Source: Cryptomeria japonica
Taxonomy: Eukaryota; Streptophyta; Pinopsida; Cupressales; Cupressaceae
Assembly (NCBI RefSeq): GCF_030272615.1
Contig: NC_081414.1
Coordinates: 47,358,501 to 47,422,500 of the forward strand
Length of the DNA stretch: 64,000 nucleotides
Direction: 5' to 3'
The notes beneath the pieces were generated by a model. The model saw nothing but the letters and a program-made list of their open reading frames with translations, was not told where the DNA came from and did no database searches. Both the position numbers and the translations under genes were made by a program. Within the stretch, counting starts at the first letter, position 1, and the number at the start of each line of letters is the position of its first letter. This document shows positions 43,969-55,691 of this stretch, one piece after another.

Positions 43969-44121
43969 GTCTCCTTATTGGCAAAACATGATTGATGCTA
44001 TTACTATTTGAGGGGTGGGGTTCAAAGCCCCTAATGATGAGGAGATATAGGGCCACATTTTATCACAAAAGGTGGTTGATATGAAAGCCACAATAGAGGA
44101 GTAGCAAGAGACATGAAGGGT
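43969..44121 (+). pseudogene. hAT transposase DUF659 continuation (broken)
   Basis: VSPYWQNMIDAITI*GVGFKA-PNDEEI*GHIL, then a VVDMKATIEE-like stretch and ETWKGC. This is the characteristic SPYxxxMIDAIxxxGPGFKxP segment of plant hAT transposases, with three stops. It breaks off at about 44121 where an LTR-like fragment begins. The C-terminal hAT dimerisation domain was not seen. Confidence 0.8.
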
Positions 44122-44167
44122 TGTGTTTTGATGTTTTCACACATCAACCCATTGCAAATGGGGACCC
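44121..44167 (+). repeat. Short LTR-start fragment
   Basis: TGTTTTGATGTTTTCACACATC followed by an aacccattgcaaatggggaccc phrase resembles the first 45 bp of the LTRs starting at 40861 (plus strand) and 54353/49975 (minus strand). It is cut off by the TGTTGATG repeat at 44168. Confidence 0.55.
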
Positions 44168-46158
44168 TGTTGATGTGTCTTTTGTACACGACCAAACACA
44201 GAATAAAATACCTAAAGGTACCTTATCCTCTCTTGAACAAAGTTTCCCGACTGCTGAAGATTTCGCCAAAGGATCAATCGAGGCAACTCCAAGGTTCTTG
44301 CATGTAGGGTCTCTACGTGTGGATAAGCTCTTCATGGTATGATGTGATTTTGCTGGAATCACAAGGGGACTTACATTTGACTGCCTGAGCATCTGATTTA
44401 CTAGAACTCAAGTCCTATTTACTAACTGGAAGATAAAGAAATGGCAAAAGATACAAGGTTCAGGAAGTCTACTCTAAGACCTAGAATGCGAGAAGATGGA
44501 TGAATGACTAGGTGGAATCCTACTGGGCTGGGTCTCACCATCAGGTTGAACAATTCAACACCAACTCAGTGCGATCTTCTAAGGGGTGTTTCAAATATGT
44601 CCAAATCGTACACCATCAGATACTAATCACCATTCAAGATAATGCGTGAACAACAGATGTGCTATAACTTGGGATTAAGCTCGTTCTATGCCAGTTGACC
44701 ACGCAAGGTGCTCTTACAGTCAGCAAAAGGCTAGTGGTTTGGACTAGGTGGATTCCATGCGAGTGCATTCAATAACTTCTTTCATTCAATTTAATTATCT
44801 ATCATCTAAAATGAAGATTCAACAAGAGCCCATGCATATTGCAAAGAAACAACACACTTCACCATAACTTCAATGAAAATGGAGTTTATTTACAATCAAT
44901 GGCAACAATTTCTTGCCTTGTCCTCCTAATCTACTCTAATTGCTATTCTATCAGCTGACTCTTCACTATTTCTAACTATTCACCCACTATTAACTATTAA
45001 CAAATGAGGAGCCAACGTTTTATATAGAGAACCCTTTACAAACAGACGACTCTGATTGACTTAGAACCAATGGCTAGCATTACAAGATAGAAACCCTAAT
45101 TAGGGTTTGTTACAACAAACTTCCTTAGCCAATTAGAAAATTACATTTCAAGAGTGAGGACCTGTTGATGTATCTTTTGTACACGACCAAACACAGAATA
45201 AAATACCTAAAGGTACCTTATCCTCTCTTGAATAAAGCTCCCGAATGCTGAAGATATCGCAGAAGGATCAATCGGAGAAACTTCAAGGTTCTGTTATGTA
45301 GGTTCTCTATGTGTGGATAAGCTCTTTGCGGTACGATGTGATTTTGCTAGAATCACAAGGGGACTTACATTCGACGACCTGAACGTCTGATTTGCTGGAA
45401 TCCCAAGTCCTATTTACTAACTGGAAAATAAAGAAATGGCAAAAGATACAAGGTTCAGGAAGTCTACTCTAAGACCTAGAATGTGAGAAGATGGATGAAT
45501 GACTAGGTGGAGTCCTACTGGGTTGGGTCTCACCATCAGGTTGAACAATTCAACACCAACTCGGTGCGATCTTCTAAGGGATGTTCAAATATGTCCAAAT
45601 CATACACCATCAGATATTGATCACCATTCAAAATAATGCGTGAACAACAGAGGTGTTATGACTCGAGATTAAGCTCGTTTTATGCCAATTGACCACGCAA
45701 GGCGCTCTTACAGTCAGCAAAAACCTAGTGGTTTGGACTAGGTAGATTTCACGCGAGTGCATTCAATAACTTCTCCATTCAATCTAATTATCTACCATCT
45801 AAAATCGAAGATTCAACAAGAAACCATGCATATTGCAAGAAAGAACACATTTCACCTTAACTTCAATGAAAATGGAGTTCATTTACAATTTAGGCAACAA
45901 TTTCTTGCCTTCTCCTCCTAATCTACTCTAATTGCTATTCTATTTGCTATTAATCATTAGCTATTCTAACCTCTATGAACTAACTATTAACCTTTACAAA
46001 TGAGGAGCCAGGGCTTATATAGAGAAACCCTTTACAAATAGACGGCTCCGATTGATTTAGAATCAATGGCTACGATTACAAGATAGAAATCCTAATTAGG
46101 ATTTGTTACAACAAACTTCCTTAGCCAATTAGAAAATTACATTCCAGGAGTGAGGACC
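44168..46158 (+). repeat. Two tandem ~1-kb TGTTGATG repeats
   Basis: Unit 1 is 44168-45162 and unit 2 is 45163-46158. Both begin TGTTGATGT[GA]TCTTTTGTAC and end in (g)agtgaggacc. They share almost everything, including the phrase accctaattagggtttgttac (imperfect in unit 2) and cttatatagaga(a)accctttac, a TATA-like box near the 3' end. They could be two LTRs left after loss of an internal region, or a satellite-like duplication. They lack a CA end, so the LTR reading is unproven. A partial copy lies at 13877-14100. Confidence 0.7.
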
Positions 46159-46569
46159 AATAGGAAGCAGGGGTAGGTGCCTCGAAGTTTGTGCCGCCTC
46201 CGGTGAATTAGGTACATTGAATCTGGTCATGCTGAGGTGGACCAATCTGACTGGAGGAATGATGACTAGGATGCCACCTTGTCTAACACTTGTAACTTAG
46301 TTGATGTTCAATTTGATGAGGCTAAGAAGCTAACTTTGATTAACTCTTTTGAGACTATCTGCTTCTTCAACGAACCCTTGCACTGACCTTATTTGATTCT
46401 CCTCTGTCTTTGACGTGATGGATGGGTGGTGTACCTTTCCTTGAAAGGCTGGCAACGCCTTTCATTGTCATCCTATGGTTCCTTAGTGCGGCAAAGTGAA
46501 GGTTCTGGAGGTAGCTGGTAATTCCTTGAGCACCTTGAGTCTTCCCTTTTGCTTGTGGAACATCCTTGA

Positions 46570-46645
46570 CGATGATGGACTGGAAGTGGTCGTCCTTGAT
46601 GATGCTAGACTGGAAGAGGTCGTCCTTGATGATGCTGGACTGGTT
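46570..46645 (-). repeat. 30-bp tandem repeat in the header of unit A
   Basis: gatgatgctagactggaaga followed by ggtcgtcctt occurs about 2.5 times (46570, 46597, 46627). On the minus strand it would read SSIIKDDLFQ repeats, but no larger gene surrounds it. Confidence 0.7.
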
Positions 46646-46789
46646 TTCTCCATATGCAAAATAAACCAAAAGGTGATTAAGTACATATGACATGTTCATT
46701 TCAACAAAGCATTTTCCACCTTAAATCATCAACAAGAAGACTTTAAAATAAAGCTCTCTCAAAATCCTTCCCAGGGACAGGCTCTATAA

Positions 46790-49412
46790 GAATTTCACCC
46801 TGGACCCTTTGGAAAGGTCAGGAGCGAAATTTGCTAATTTGCCCAATTTAGACCTCTTTTCAACATTATCTCACAATTAGCCTTTCGCCTGGCCCAAACA
46901 AGGTGAAAAATAGGAATTTTCGAGGATTTTGCCTTGGACCCTTTGGAAGGGTCAGGAGCAATTTCCTTGATTTTGTCTTAATTGCCTCATTTTTCACTCC
47001 AAAATCCTCTTAAAGGTGAGCACATGCTAGCTTTAACTCAACAAAGCCTAGGGATTCAATTTTCTAGCTTCCACCAAGGGCAAATTAGGTGATTATAAGA
47101 ATTTTTCTCTGGACCCTTTCGAAGGGTCAGGAGCAAAATTCACTTTTTAGGTCAAAATTCACCCTTCTTTCACTTACAAACTCTTCTAAGGCAATCTCTA
47201 AGGCGAATCCACCTTGATCACTGACGTGGCTCAACACTATCTTGGAGGAAAACATGACATTTTGTGAATTTCGCTCTAGACCCTTTGGAAGGGTCAGGAG
47301 CGAAATTCACTTTTTAGGCTTAATTTTCAATCTCCTTCACTTCAACTCATCTTGCAAGGCTTAAATAACCTCACTCCAATCTCAACTACACTCTAGGAAT
47401 CAAAATCCTGACTTGACACAAGGAGGAAATAGTGGGTTTGAAGAATTTCGCTCTCGACCCTTTGGAAGGGTCAGGAGCGAAATTCACCTTTTGCTTGCTT
47501 ATCCACACTCAATTTCATTTTCTTTACTTCAACTCACCTAGACTCCCTCATCTTGAATCCATTTCTCAACTTGGCAACATTTGCTTGATCCTCACAAGGC
47601 CTAAAAAGGAAAATTCGCTAGAAATCATGGCCAGGGATGGGACCCATAATGGATTTCGCCCTAGACCCTTTGGAAGGGTCAGGAGGGAATTTCTTCCTCT
47701 AACCCAAAATCATCATTTTTGGAGGCAACAAACCATTCAAGGGCAATCCTAGGGGCATCCCCAACTTGGTCTAGGCCTGGCTTGGCACAAATTTTTGGAG
47801 GATAGGATGGGTTTTAGGATTTTCACTCTGGACCCTTTGGAAGGGTCAGGAGCGAAAATCTTGTTTTGAGCTCATTTCTTCATATTTGATGACTCTAGGC
47901 AACTCAAGGACATGCCTAAGGACACCTTTAATCTTGATCCACACTAAACTTGGCATAAAATTGAGGGAAAAGATAGGTTTTGCACAATTTCGCTCTGGAC
48001 CCTTTGGAAGGGTCAGGAGCGATTTTCTAGTTTTAAGCATATTCCTCCATCCTTTCAACGTCAATTCTCCTTCAAAGGCAAGGTCAAGCCACCTGTCTTC
48101 TATCTATGCCATGAAAACCAAGGATTTAACTTATTTTGAAGAGAAATAGGTGATTATAGGAATTTTGCTTTGGACCCTCTAGAAGGGTCAAGAGCGAAAT
48201 CCTAGTTTTTTGCTTAATTCCTTCAAGCTTGATGATCACCAACAAGTCAAAGTCATGCCTCAAAACATCTCCCAACTTGACAATACTCTAGCCCACATCT
48301 GACTTAGCATAAAATTGAGAAAAAAGGTGGTTTTGTGAAATTTCGCCCTGGACCCTTTGGAAGGGTCAGGAGCGAATCTCCCTTTCTAGACTTGATTCTT
48401 CATCCTTTCAATCCCAATCTTCATTACAAGGTAAAATTTCACCCCTCAAGGAACAAGGTTTTAAGCCCAAGCAATGTTAGAAAAATAGGTTAATTAAGAA
48501 TTTCACTCTAGACCCTTTGGAAGGGTCAGGAGCGAATTTCCTATTTTGAGATTGTTTTGACTACTCCATCGCCTCAATCCAATATTCAAAGGCAAGAACA
48601 CATCAAAGTCCTTCTAACCATGCCATAAAACTCAAGAATTTGACCATCTCAAAGAAGAAAATATGAGTTTCCAAGAATTTCGCTATGGACCCTTTGGAAG
48701 GGTCAGGAGCAAAATCCATATTCTTGATTGATTTCTCACCTCCTTCATCCAATCCATCTTCAAAATTGATATAACTCAACTCTCCTCTCCACAATCAAGT
48801 CCACTCACCACCAAATTAGTTTGAAAACTTCACCTTTCAATGCCTTAGGCAAAATAAAGGGGGCAAATGAGGATTTCGCTCTAGACCCTTTGGAAGGGTC
48901 AGTAGCGAAATCCATGTTCTAAGTTGATTTCCACCATTTCTCAAGGAAAGAACACATAAATCTACCTTTCAACACGCCTTAGAAACCAACACTTGGCCAA
49001 AACTAGGAAGGAAATGAGAGCTATGGAGATTTTCACTCTGGACCCTTTGCAAGGGTCAGGAACGAAATTCTTGTTCTAGGCCAAAATCCTTCACATTTTC
49101 ACATTCCATCACTTCAGCACTAGAATGTTGGTCTAAACAAGGGAGAAAATGAGGTTTATAAGGATTTTTTCTCTAGACCCTTTGGAAGGGTCACAGGCGA
49201 AAATCATCCTTCGGCTTAAATTTTGACTTCATTTTCACATTTCTTCATTCCAAATAAGTGTTTTGCCTTCACAAATGCCTGGGAATGAGCTAGTTCATGA
49301 CTTTGGGCAATGCAGAATGTCTTATGGAGAATTTCGCTCTGGACCCTTTGGAAGGGTCAGGAACGAAATTCGCTTTGGACCCTTTGGAAGAGTCAGGAGC
49401 GAAATTTGACAT
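46790..49412. repeat. Palindrome array A: 17 copies of a ~40-bp hairpin
   Basis: The core ggaccctttggaagggtc (self-complementary apart from a 3-4 base loop) is flanked by arms AATTTCGCTC and GAGCGAAATT, which are exact inverses. GGACCC or its one-base variant starts near 46802, 46936, 47111, 47278, 47455, 47663, 47830, 47997, 48172, 48350, 48510, 48687, 48883, 49040, 49175, 49341 and 49377. Most spacings are 157-178 bp. Cores are nearly invariant while the spacers share only loose phrases (caaggc, cttagaaac-caa, tttgactt), so the palindrome is far better conserved than the rest of the unit. Confidence 0.93.
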
Positions 49413-49975
49413 TTTGGCCTCTCCGTCGGGATTATTTTATGGAATATAACATTAAAGTATAAGTGACATTTCCTTATATCTTTCTTCTTTCTTATACTTT
49501 AAGTTATATTCCATATATACTGTCAGGATGTTTGACAGTGGTTTCGGACCTCCAGGAGTTATAATGCAAAATCTAGTTTTTGGAGGATTCTTCAGTTTTC
49601 CAGACAGTCAAATTTCAGGATCAGGAAGACATTCCAGACTTAGACAAATTTCAGGGTATTTGAAGATCAAGATGACATTCCAGACTTCATCACCCACCAA
49701 CTTGACCTAGCTTAGACCTTCATGGATGATACTCACTCACCAAGCAAGACACGATTAGCAACAAGAGCAAAACTAGGCCCTAAGGAAGACTCTCAAAGAA
49801 ACCCTAATTTTGGGGCCCCGTGGACTCACCCTGGCTCAAGCAGAGCCTGCCATCCTAGTGATCCCTCTGGCAACACTCAACATGCAAAGGCTAACAGACA
49901 AACCCTTAAAACCTAGAAAGCAAAAAAGTATGGGTCCCCATTTGAAATGGGGCGATGTGTGAATACGTCACAACA

Positions 49976-52900
49976 GGACCAATAAGAAGCAAGGGTAGGT
50001 GCCTCGAAGTTTGCGCCATCCCAGATAAATGAGGTACATTGAATCTGGACATGCTGAGGTGGACCAATCCGACCGGAGGCAAAATGACTAGGATGCCATC
50101 TTGTCTGATGTTTGTGCCTTGATTGATCTTCCTTCGTCCTTGATGTACTTTGATGAAAAGCGTACCTCCTTGACTCCCATATGCTTGATGAGGCTTCCTT
50201 ATTGTCAAGTCTTCCTTCTCCAGTAGCATATCTCACTCTGAAGTGCTGGCAACTCATTTCTTCATCATCATGTGGTTCCTTAGTGTGGTGAAGTGAAAGT
50301 TTTGGCAATTTCTTGAACACTTGTAGTCTTTCAATGCTTCAAAACACCTTGAGTCCACCTTTATGCTTTTGGGATGTCCTTGATGAGGATGGACTGGAAT
50401 AGGTCGTCCTTGTCCTGGCTTGGTCTCCTCCCATCTACAAAATAAACCAAAGGATGATTAAACACATATGGCATATTCATTTCAATATAGCATTTTCCAC
50501 CTTAAATCATTAATGAGAAGACATCAAAATGGCATTTAGCTCCATATCCTCTCCAGGGACAAGCCCTATAAAAATTTCGCTCTGGACCCTTTGGAAGGGT
50601 CAGGAGCGAATTTTGACAAAGTTGCTCAATCAGACCTCATTCTCAACATTACTCCACCAAGATCAAGTCATTCACCTTCAAAATTGCCCAAGACAAGGTT
50701 TTGTTCAAGGACCTAGGCAAAATACTAGACCAAGGAATTTCGCTCTGGACCCTTTGGAAGGGTCAGAAGCGAAATTTGCATTCTTGGCTCAAATTCTTCT
50801 CGTTTTGTGACCATACTTGCTTAGATGCATTCCTAAGGATGCCCTCAATCTCAACTAACACCAAGCTTGATGCAAAATTGGAGCAAAATGGAGTTTTTAA
50901 GGATTTCGCTCTGGACCCTTTGGAAGGGTCAAGAGCGAAATTTGCATTTTAGGACAAATTCCATCATGTCTCTACTCCAAAATGCCTTCCAAGGCAACAA
51001 TATGTTATCCTTCTCCTCACCAAAGGCTAGGAATCCACAACTTGACCTTCATCATGAGCAAACTAGGTGAAATTGAGAATTTCGCTCTGGACCCTTTGGA
51101 AGGGTCAGGAGCAAAATTCTTGATTTTGACTTGATCCTTCATTTTCTTCATTCTAATTTACTTCAAAAGACAAGAATACCTCACCCCTCCTTTACGCATG
51201 CCATAGGAATCAACGTTTTGGCTTCACACAAGGAGAAAATAGGTGCTTTGAGGAATTTCGCTCTGGACCCTTTGGAAGGGTCAGGAGCGAAATTCTTCTT
51301 TAGGTTGATTTCTCTTACTTGGCTCCACTCTTCTCACTTTGTTCTACCTTGACTCTCCATTTGGATCCTTCTCTCATGCTTGCAACACTTTGTTTGACCT
51401 CAAAATCGCTTGCTAGGAGAAATTCGCTAAAAAACATGGCCAAGGATAGGACCTATCTAGGATTTCGCTCTAGACCCTTTGGAAGGGTCAGAAGTGAAAT
51501 TCTTGATTTAGCCTAAAATATTCATTTCTGGTGGCTAAAATCCATCCAAGGGCAATCCTAGGGGCACCTCCCAACTTCTCTCACCTTGGTCTAGGCCTGG
51601 CTTGGCAGAAATTTTGGAGGATAAGATGGTTTTAGGATTTTCGCTCTGGACCCTTTGGAAGGGTCAAGAGCAAAATCCATGTTCTAGGACAAATTCTACC
51701 ATGCTTCTCACTTCAACTCACCTCCAAGGTCAAGGAAACTTTGCTTCATTCTTCCCTAAGCCATAAAAACCAAAAGCTTGACTTGGTTTGCAAGGAAAAT
51801 AGGTGATCTTAGGGATTTCGCTCTAGACCCTTTGGAAGGGTCAAGAGCGAAATCCATGTTCTAGGACAAATTCTTGATCATCAGTGGCCACAATCAATTC
51901 AAAGGCATGCCTAAGGGTCTATCCTAGCTCAATCTACCTTGTTCCACCCTTAGCTTGAAACAAAATTGAGAGGAAAAGAGGGATTTTGGGAATTTCGCTT
52001 TGGACCCTTCGGAAGGGTCAGGAGCGAAATTCAAGTTTTAAGCTAAAATTCTTCATCTCTTCCACCTTTAGTCACTCCCTAAGGCAAAAAGCATGTCCAA
52101 CACTTCCCAACATGCCTTGGAAACTAAGAATTTGGTTTGAACAAGGGAGAAATTGATGTTTATGGGGATTTTCGCTCTGGACCCTTTGGAAGGGTCAAGA
52201 GCGAAATCCATATTCTTGGCTAGTCTCCCACTTTCTTCATCCAATTCTCTGGACCCTTTGGAAGGGTCACGAGCAAAACTCTCATACTAGGTTGATTTCC
52301 ACTACTTCATCACCTCAAATCTCCTCTCAAAGGCAAATGTGCACCAAAGCCTTCCCATCACGCCTCAGAAGTCAACAAACTTGGTCATTTCAAAGAGCAA
52401 AGTGGAGGAAAAGTGGATTTCGCTCTGGACCCTTTGGAAGGGTCAGGAGCAAAATCCATGTCTTAGGTCAAAACCTTCATCTTTTAATGTGTCCAACCAC
52501 CTTTCTAGGCAGAAACAAACCAATTCACTCTCTAACATGCCTTGGACACTAAGAACTTGGCCAAACAAGGAAGAAAATGAGGTCCATGGAGATTTTCGCT
52601 CTGGACCCTTTGGAAGGGTCAGTAGCGGAAATCATGTTCTAAGCTTGATTCTTCATTTTTCCAACTCCAAACCACCTCAAAACGCAAAGACATGTTATCT
52701 TACTTCCATCCACGCCATAGAAACCAAAGACTTGACCTCCCCTAAAGGAAAAAATAGGTGTTTGCAAGAATTTCGCTTTGGACCCTTTGGAAGGGTCAAG
52801 AGCGAAATTCTTGATCTTGGACAAAATCTTCATGTTTTGATGCTTCCATTCACTTCCTAAGGCAAGAACATGTCAAAACCTTCTCAATATGCCTTAGAAA

Positions 52901-54353
52901 CTAAAATCTTGGTCTAGTGAAGGAAGAAGTGGCTGTCTTCTAAGAATTTTGCTCTGGACCCTTTGGAAGGGTCAGGAGCGAAATTCAAGTTTTGGGTTGA
53001 TTTCACACCTCTTTCCTCCTCAACTCACTTCAAACTTGATTTAACCAATTTCTCCTTATCACCATCAAGTCTATTTGCCACTTACTTAGCTCAAAACAAG
53101 GTCTTTCCAATGTCCTAGGCAAAATAGAGGGTCAAATGAGGATTTTCGCTCTGGACCTAGGCCAAGGACAGGGCGTATAGGGAATTTCGCTCTGGACCCT
53201 TTGAAAGGGTCAGGAGCGAAATTTCCATTCTAGGTTGATTTTCACCATTTCATCGCATCAAACCTCCTCTCCAAGGAAAATATGCATCCAAGTCTTCCAA
53301 ACCATGCCTTAGAAGCTCCAAACTTGGTCGAGTTAAAGAGCAAAATGGAGAAAAAATGAATTTCGCTCTGGACCCTTTGGAAGGGTCAGGAGCGAAATTC
53401 TTGTTTTGGTCAACAATCCTCCATTCTTTCACATTCTATCACCTCAAAAGGCAAAGACACGTCATTCTCCTTCCAACTACACCCAAGGAACTAGGTTTGT
53501 GTGCAAACAAAGAGGAAAAAAGGTGTCTAGGGAGAATTTCCCTGGACCCTTTGGAAGGGTCAGGAGCGAAATTCACATTTAGGCTCAAATCTTGATTTCA
53601 TTTCTCACATTTCTTCATCCAAACAAGTGTTTTGCCCTCAATAATGCCTGGGAATGAGTTAGTTCTAAGTTTGGGTCAAAGTAGAATGTCTTATGGAGAA
53701 TTTCGCGCTGGACCCTTTGGAAGGGTCAGGAGCGAAATTGAAATTCGTTTTGGACCCTTTGGAAAGGTTAGGAGCGAAATTTGACATTTTGGTCTCTCCG
53801 TCAGGATTCATATATGGAATATAACATTTAAGTATAAGTGAGTTATATTCCATATATACTGTTAGGATGTTTGAGAGTGGTTTCGGATCTCCAAGAGTTA
53901 TAATGCAAAATCTATTTTTTCGATGATTCTTCAATTTTCCAGACAGTCAAATTTCAGGATTGGGATGACATTCCAGATTTACCCAAATTTCAGGACATTT
54001 CAAGATCAGGATGACATTCCAGACTTCATCACTCACCAACTTGACCTAACTCAAACCTTCAAAGAGGATATTCACTCACCAAGCTTCATTGACCTCCTGA
54101 AACTCAGACAAGACACTATTAGCAACAAAAGCAAAACTAAGCCTAAGGAAGACTTTCAAAGAAACCCTAACCCGGAGCATCCACTGACTCACCTTTAGCT
54201 AAAACAGAGCCTGCTATCTTAGTGATCCCTCTGGCAACACTCAGAATGCAAAGGCTAATAGACAAAACCCTAAAAGACCTAGAAACAAACCCCAAAAAGC
54301 AAAAAGTAGGGGTCCCTATTTGCAATGGGGCGATATGTGAATACGTCACAACA
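49976..54353 (-). repeat. Palindrome-array repeat, unit B (LTR-like, minus orientation)
   Basis: A 4.4 kb unit with the same order as unit A: header 49976-50570, palindrome array 50571-53790, paired tatattcc words 53812-53857, and a tail ending gatatgtgaatacgtcacaa-ca at 54353. The two units lie head-to-tail without an internal region between them. Just right of unit B (54354 onward, read on minus) a purine-rich cccccaca complement (tgtggggg) looks like a polypurine tract, so unit B could be a 3' LTR in minus orientation. Confidence 0.72.
50571..53795. repeat. Palindrome array B: 20 full copies and one partial hairpin
   Basis: GGACCC starts near 50584, 50747, 50913, 51089, 51265, 51473, 51648, 51825, 52002, 52179, 52251, 52427, 52603, 52780, 52957, 53154 (partial), 53194, 53370, 53544, 53710 and 53752. 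Thirteen of the twenty spacings are 174-177 bp or within a few bases of it. Short ones (40-72 bp) look like deletions, and one of 208 bp recurs at the same place in array A (47455 to 47663). Same arms and core as array A. Whole-unit similarity between arrays A and B suggests one array was copied, with later gains and losses. Confidence 0.93.
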
Positions 54354-55691
54354 GACCCCCACATTTTGCTTGTTAGCATAGGTGTTTTTGCTTAGTTTGC
54401 ATATCTTAGCAATGTTTTTGTCTCCTAACTCTTGAGGAAGGTGATGTCTTGTCAGTCTAGAATGAATGTTGAGCAATGCTTGAAGTGAATATGAGTGTGA
54501 AACCTTGTCCTTGGAGTTGGATAGATCGAGTCAAGAAATTCATTGTCTAAAGTCAATAATTCAAATTTCAAGCCTGAAATTCATGAATAAGCATCAAAAT
54601 TGAGAATTGAAGGTGGAAATTCACAATGTTAACAAAGTTGCTAAAATGTTGTCAAAGTGCAAGAAAAGTTGTCAAAATGTTGTTAAGTGAAAGTTGTCAA
54701 CATCATCAAGAAAAAATGTTAGGAAAATTGAAATATTAAAATGATTAAGTGTGGAAAAATGGTGAGAGGAATCAAGGAATGTGATACCAAGACAAGGAAA
54801 ATTCCTTGTCAAGGTCAAACTTTCTAACCTTGATGGGAGAGAAAAAAATATAAGGACACTTCTTAAGTTGAAAGGATGAAATTTCAAGGAAATTCCAAGG
54901 CATGAAGAATTCCACTTCTAGGGTAAAATTGCGCCCATCAAGATACAATATTCCGTGATCCTTGTGAAGGTGAGCTCCAAATTCCATGGATAAAAGGTGA
55001 ATGTGCTCAACAATAATTAAAATTTTCAGACAAGCTAGAAATTGCACTCACCCTTCAATGAAATTACCTTATCTCAATGAATTTGCACCCTTCAAAGGGG
55101 AAATTCCTTGACAACATAGGAAATGCGCTCCATGCAAACAACTTTATTGCAAGGACGTGGAAATTGCACCCTACTTTTGCAAATTTCCTTGGCAACAATG
55201 GAAATGCACTCACCTCCAAGAAGGAATTCCTTGTGCTATTAGAAATTGGGCTCAACCAACAAAGGAATTTCTTGATTAAGGTCAAAATGAGCTCTACATA
55301 TGATAAAATTCCTTTCTGGGGTCAAGGATAAGCATGGCAATGCAAAGACAACAAATACAACAAGAGGAAGCTTGTGGAATGATGAGCAATGAGGCAAGCA
55401 AACAAATGAAGGAGAAAGATATCCCACTAGTGCAAGGGAATCAACAAATCAAGGTCAAGAATATTCAAGGTGAAAGATTCCAAGGTTGAAAGCAGAAATG
55501 CATCACAAGAAGTTGAATTCTCAAATGTCAAGATTGAAAGTGAAACTCAAAAAGAAAGATAGTTTCAAAAGAGTTAAGCAAAGTTAGAAAATTGATCATC
55601 AAGATGATGCAATTTGGGAATATGAACCATCACAATCAGCCAAAAGGTTTCATGATGTTGAGTATCAAGAGATATCTATGCTGAGATGGCA
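54354..55691 (-). other. Non-coding internal region with degenerate 45-60 bp repeats
   Basis: No coding region supported on either strand. At about 54770-55330 phrases such as aaattccttg(a/g)caac and gaaat(t)g(c)(a/g)ctca recur every 45-65 bp. If the LTR reading of unit B is right, this is the 3' end of the internal region of a large non-coding LTR element. It is cut at 55691 by the LTR that starts at 55692. Confidence 0.5.

Larger units (their letters stand above)
46159..49975 (-). repeat. Palindrome-array repeat, unit A (LTR-like, minus orientation)
   Basis: A 3.8 kb unit. Plus-strand order: header (46159-46790, aataggaagcaggggtaggtg...), palindrome array (46791-49410), paired ttatattccat words (49437-49516), and a tail ending gatgtgtgaatacgtcacaa-ca at 49975. 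Read on the minus strand it starts TGTTGTGACGTATTCACACATC, the same LTR start as at 40861. Unit B (49976-54353) repeats the same order. Confidence 0.75.

Noticed and set aside
46790-53795. CRISPR array (short palindromic repeats with variable spacers)
   Set aside because: Spacers are 120-140 bp and share phrases with one another, the host is a plant, and there are no cas genes. It is a tandem repeat with a conserved hairpin.
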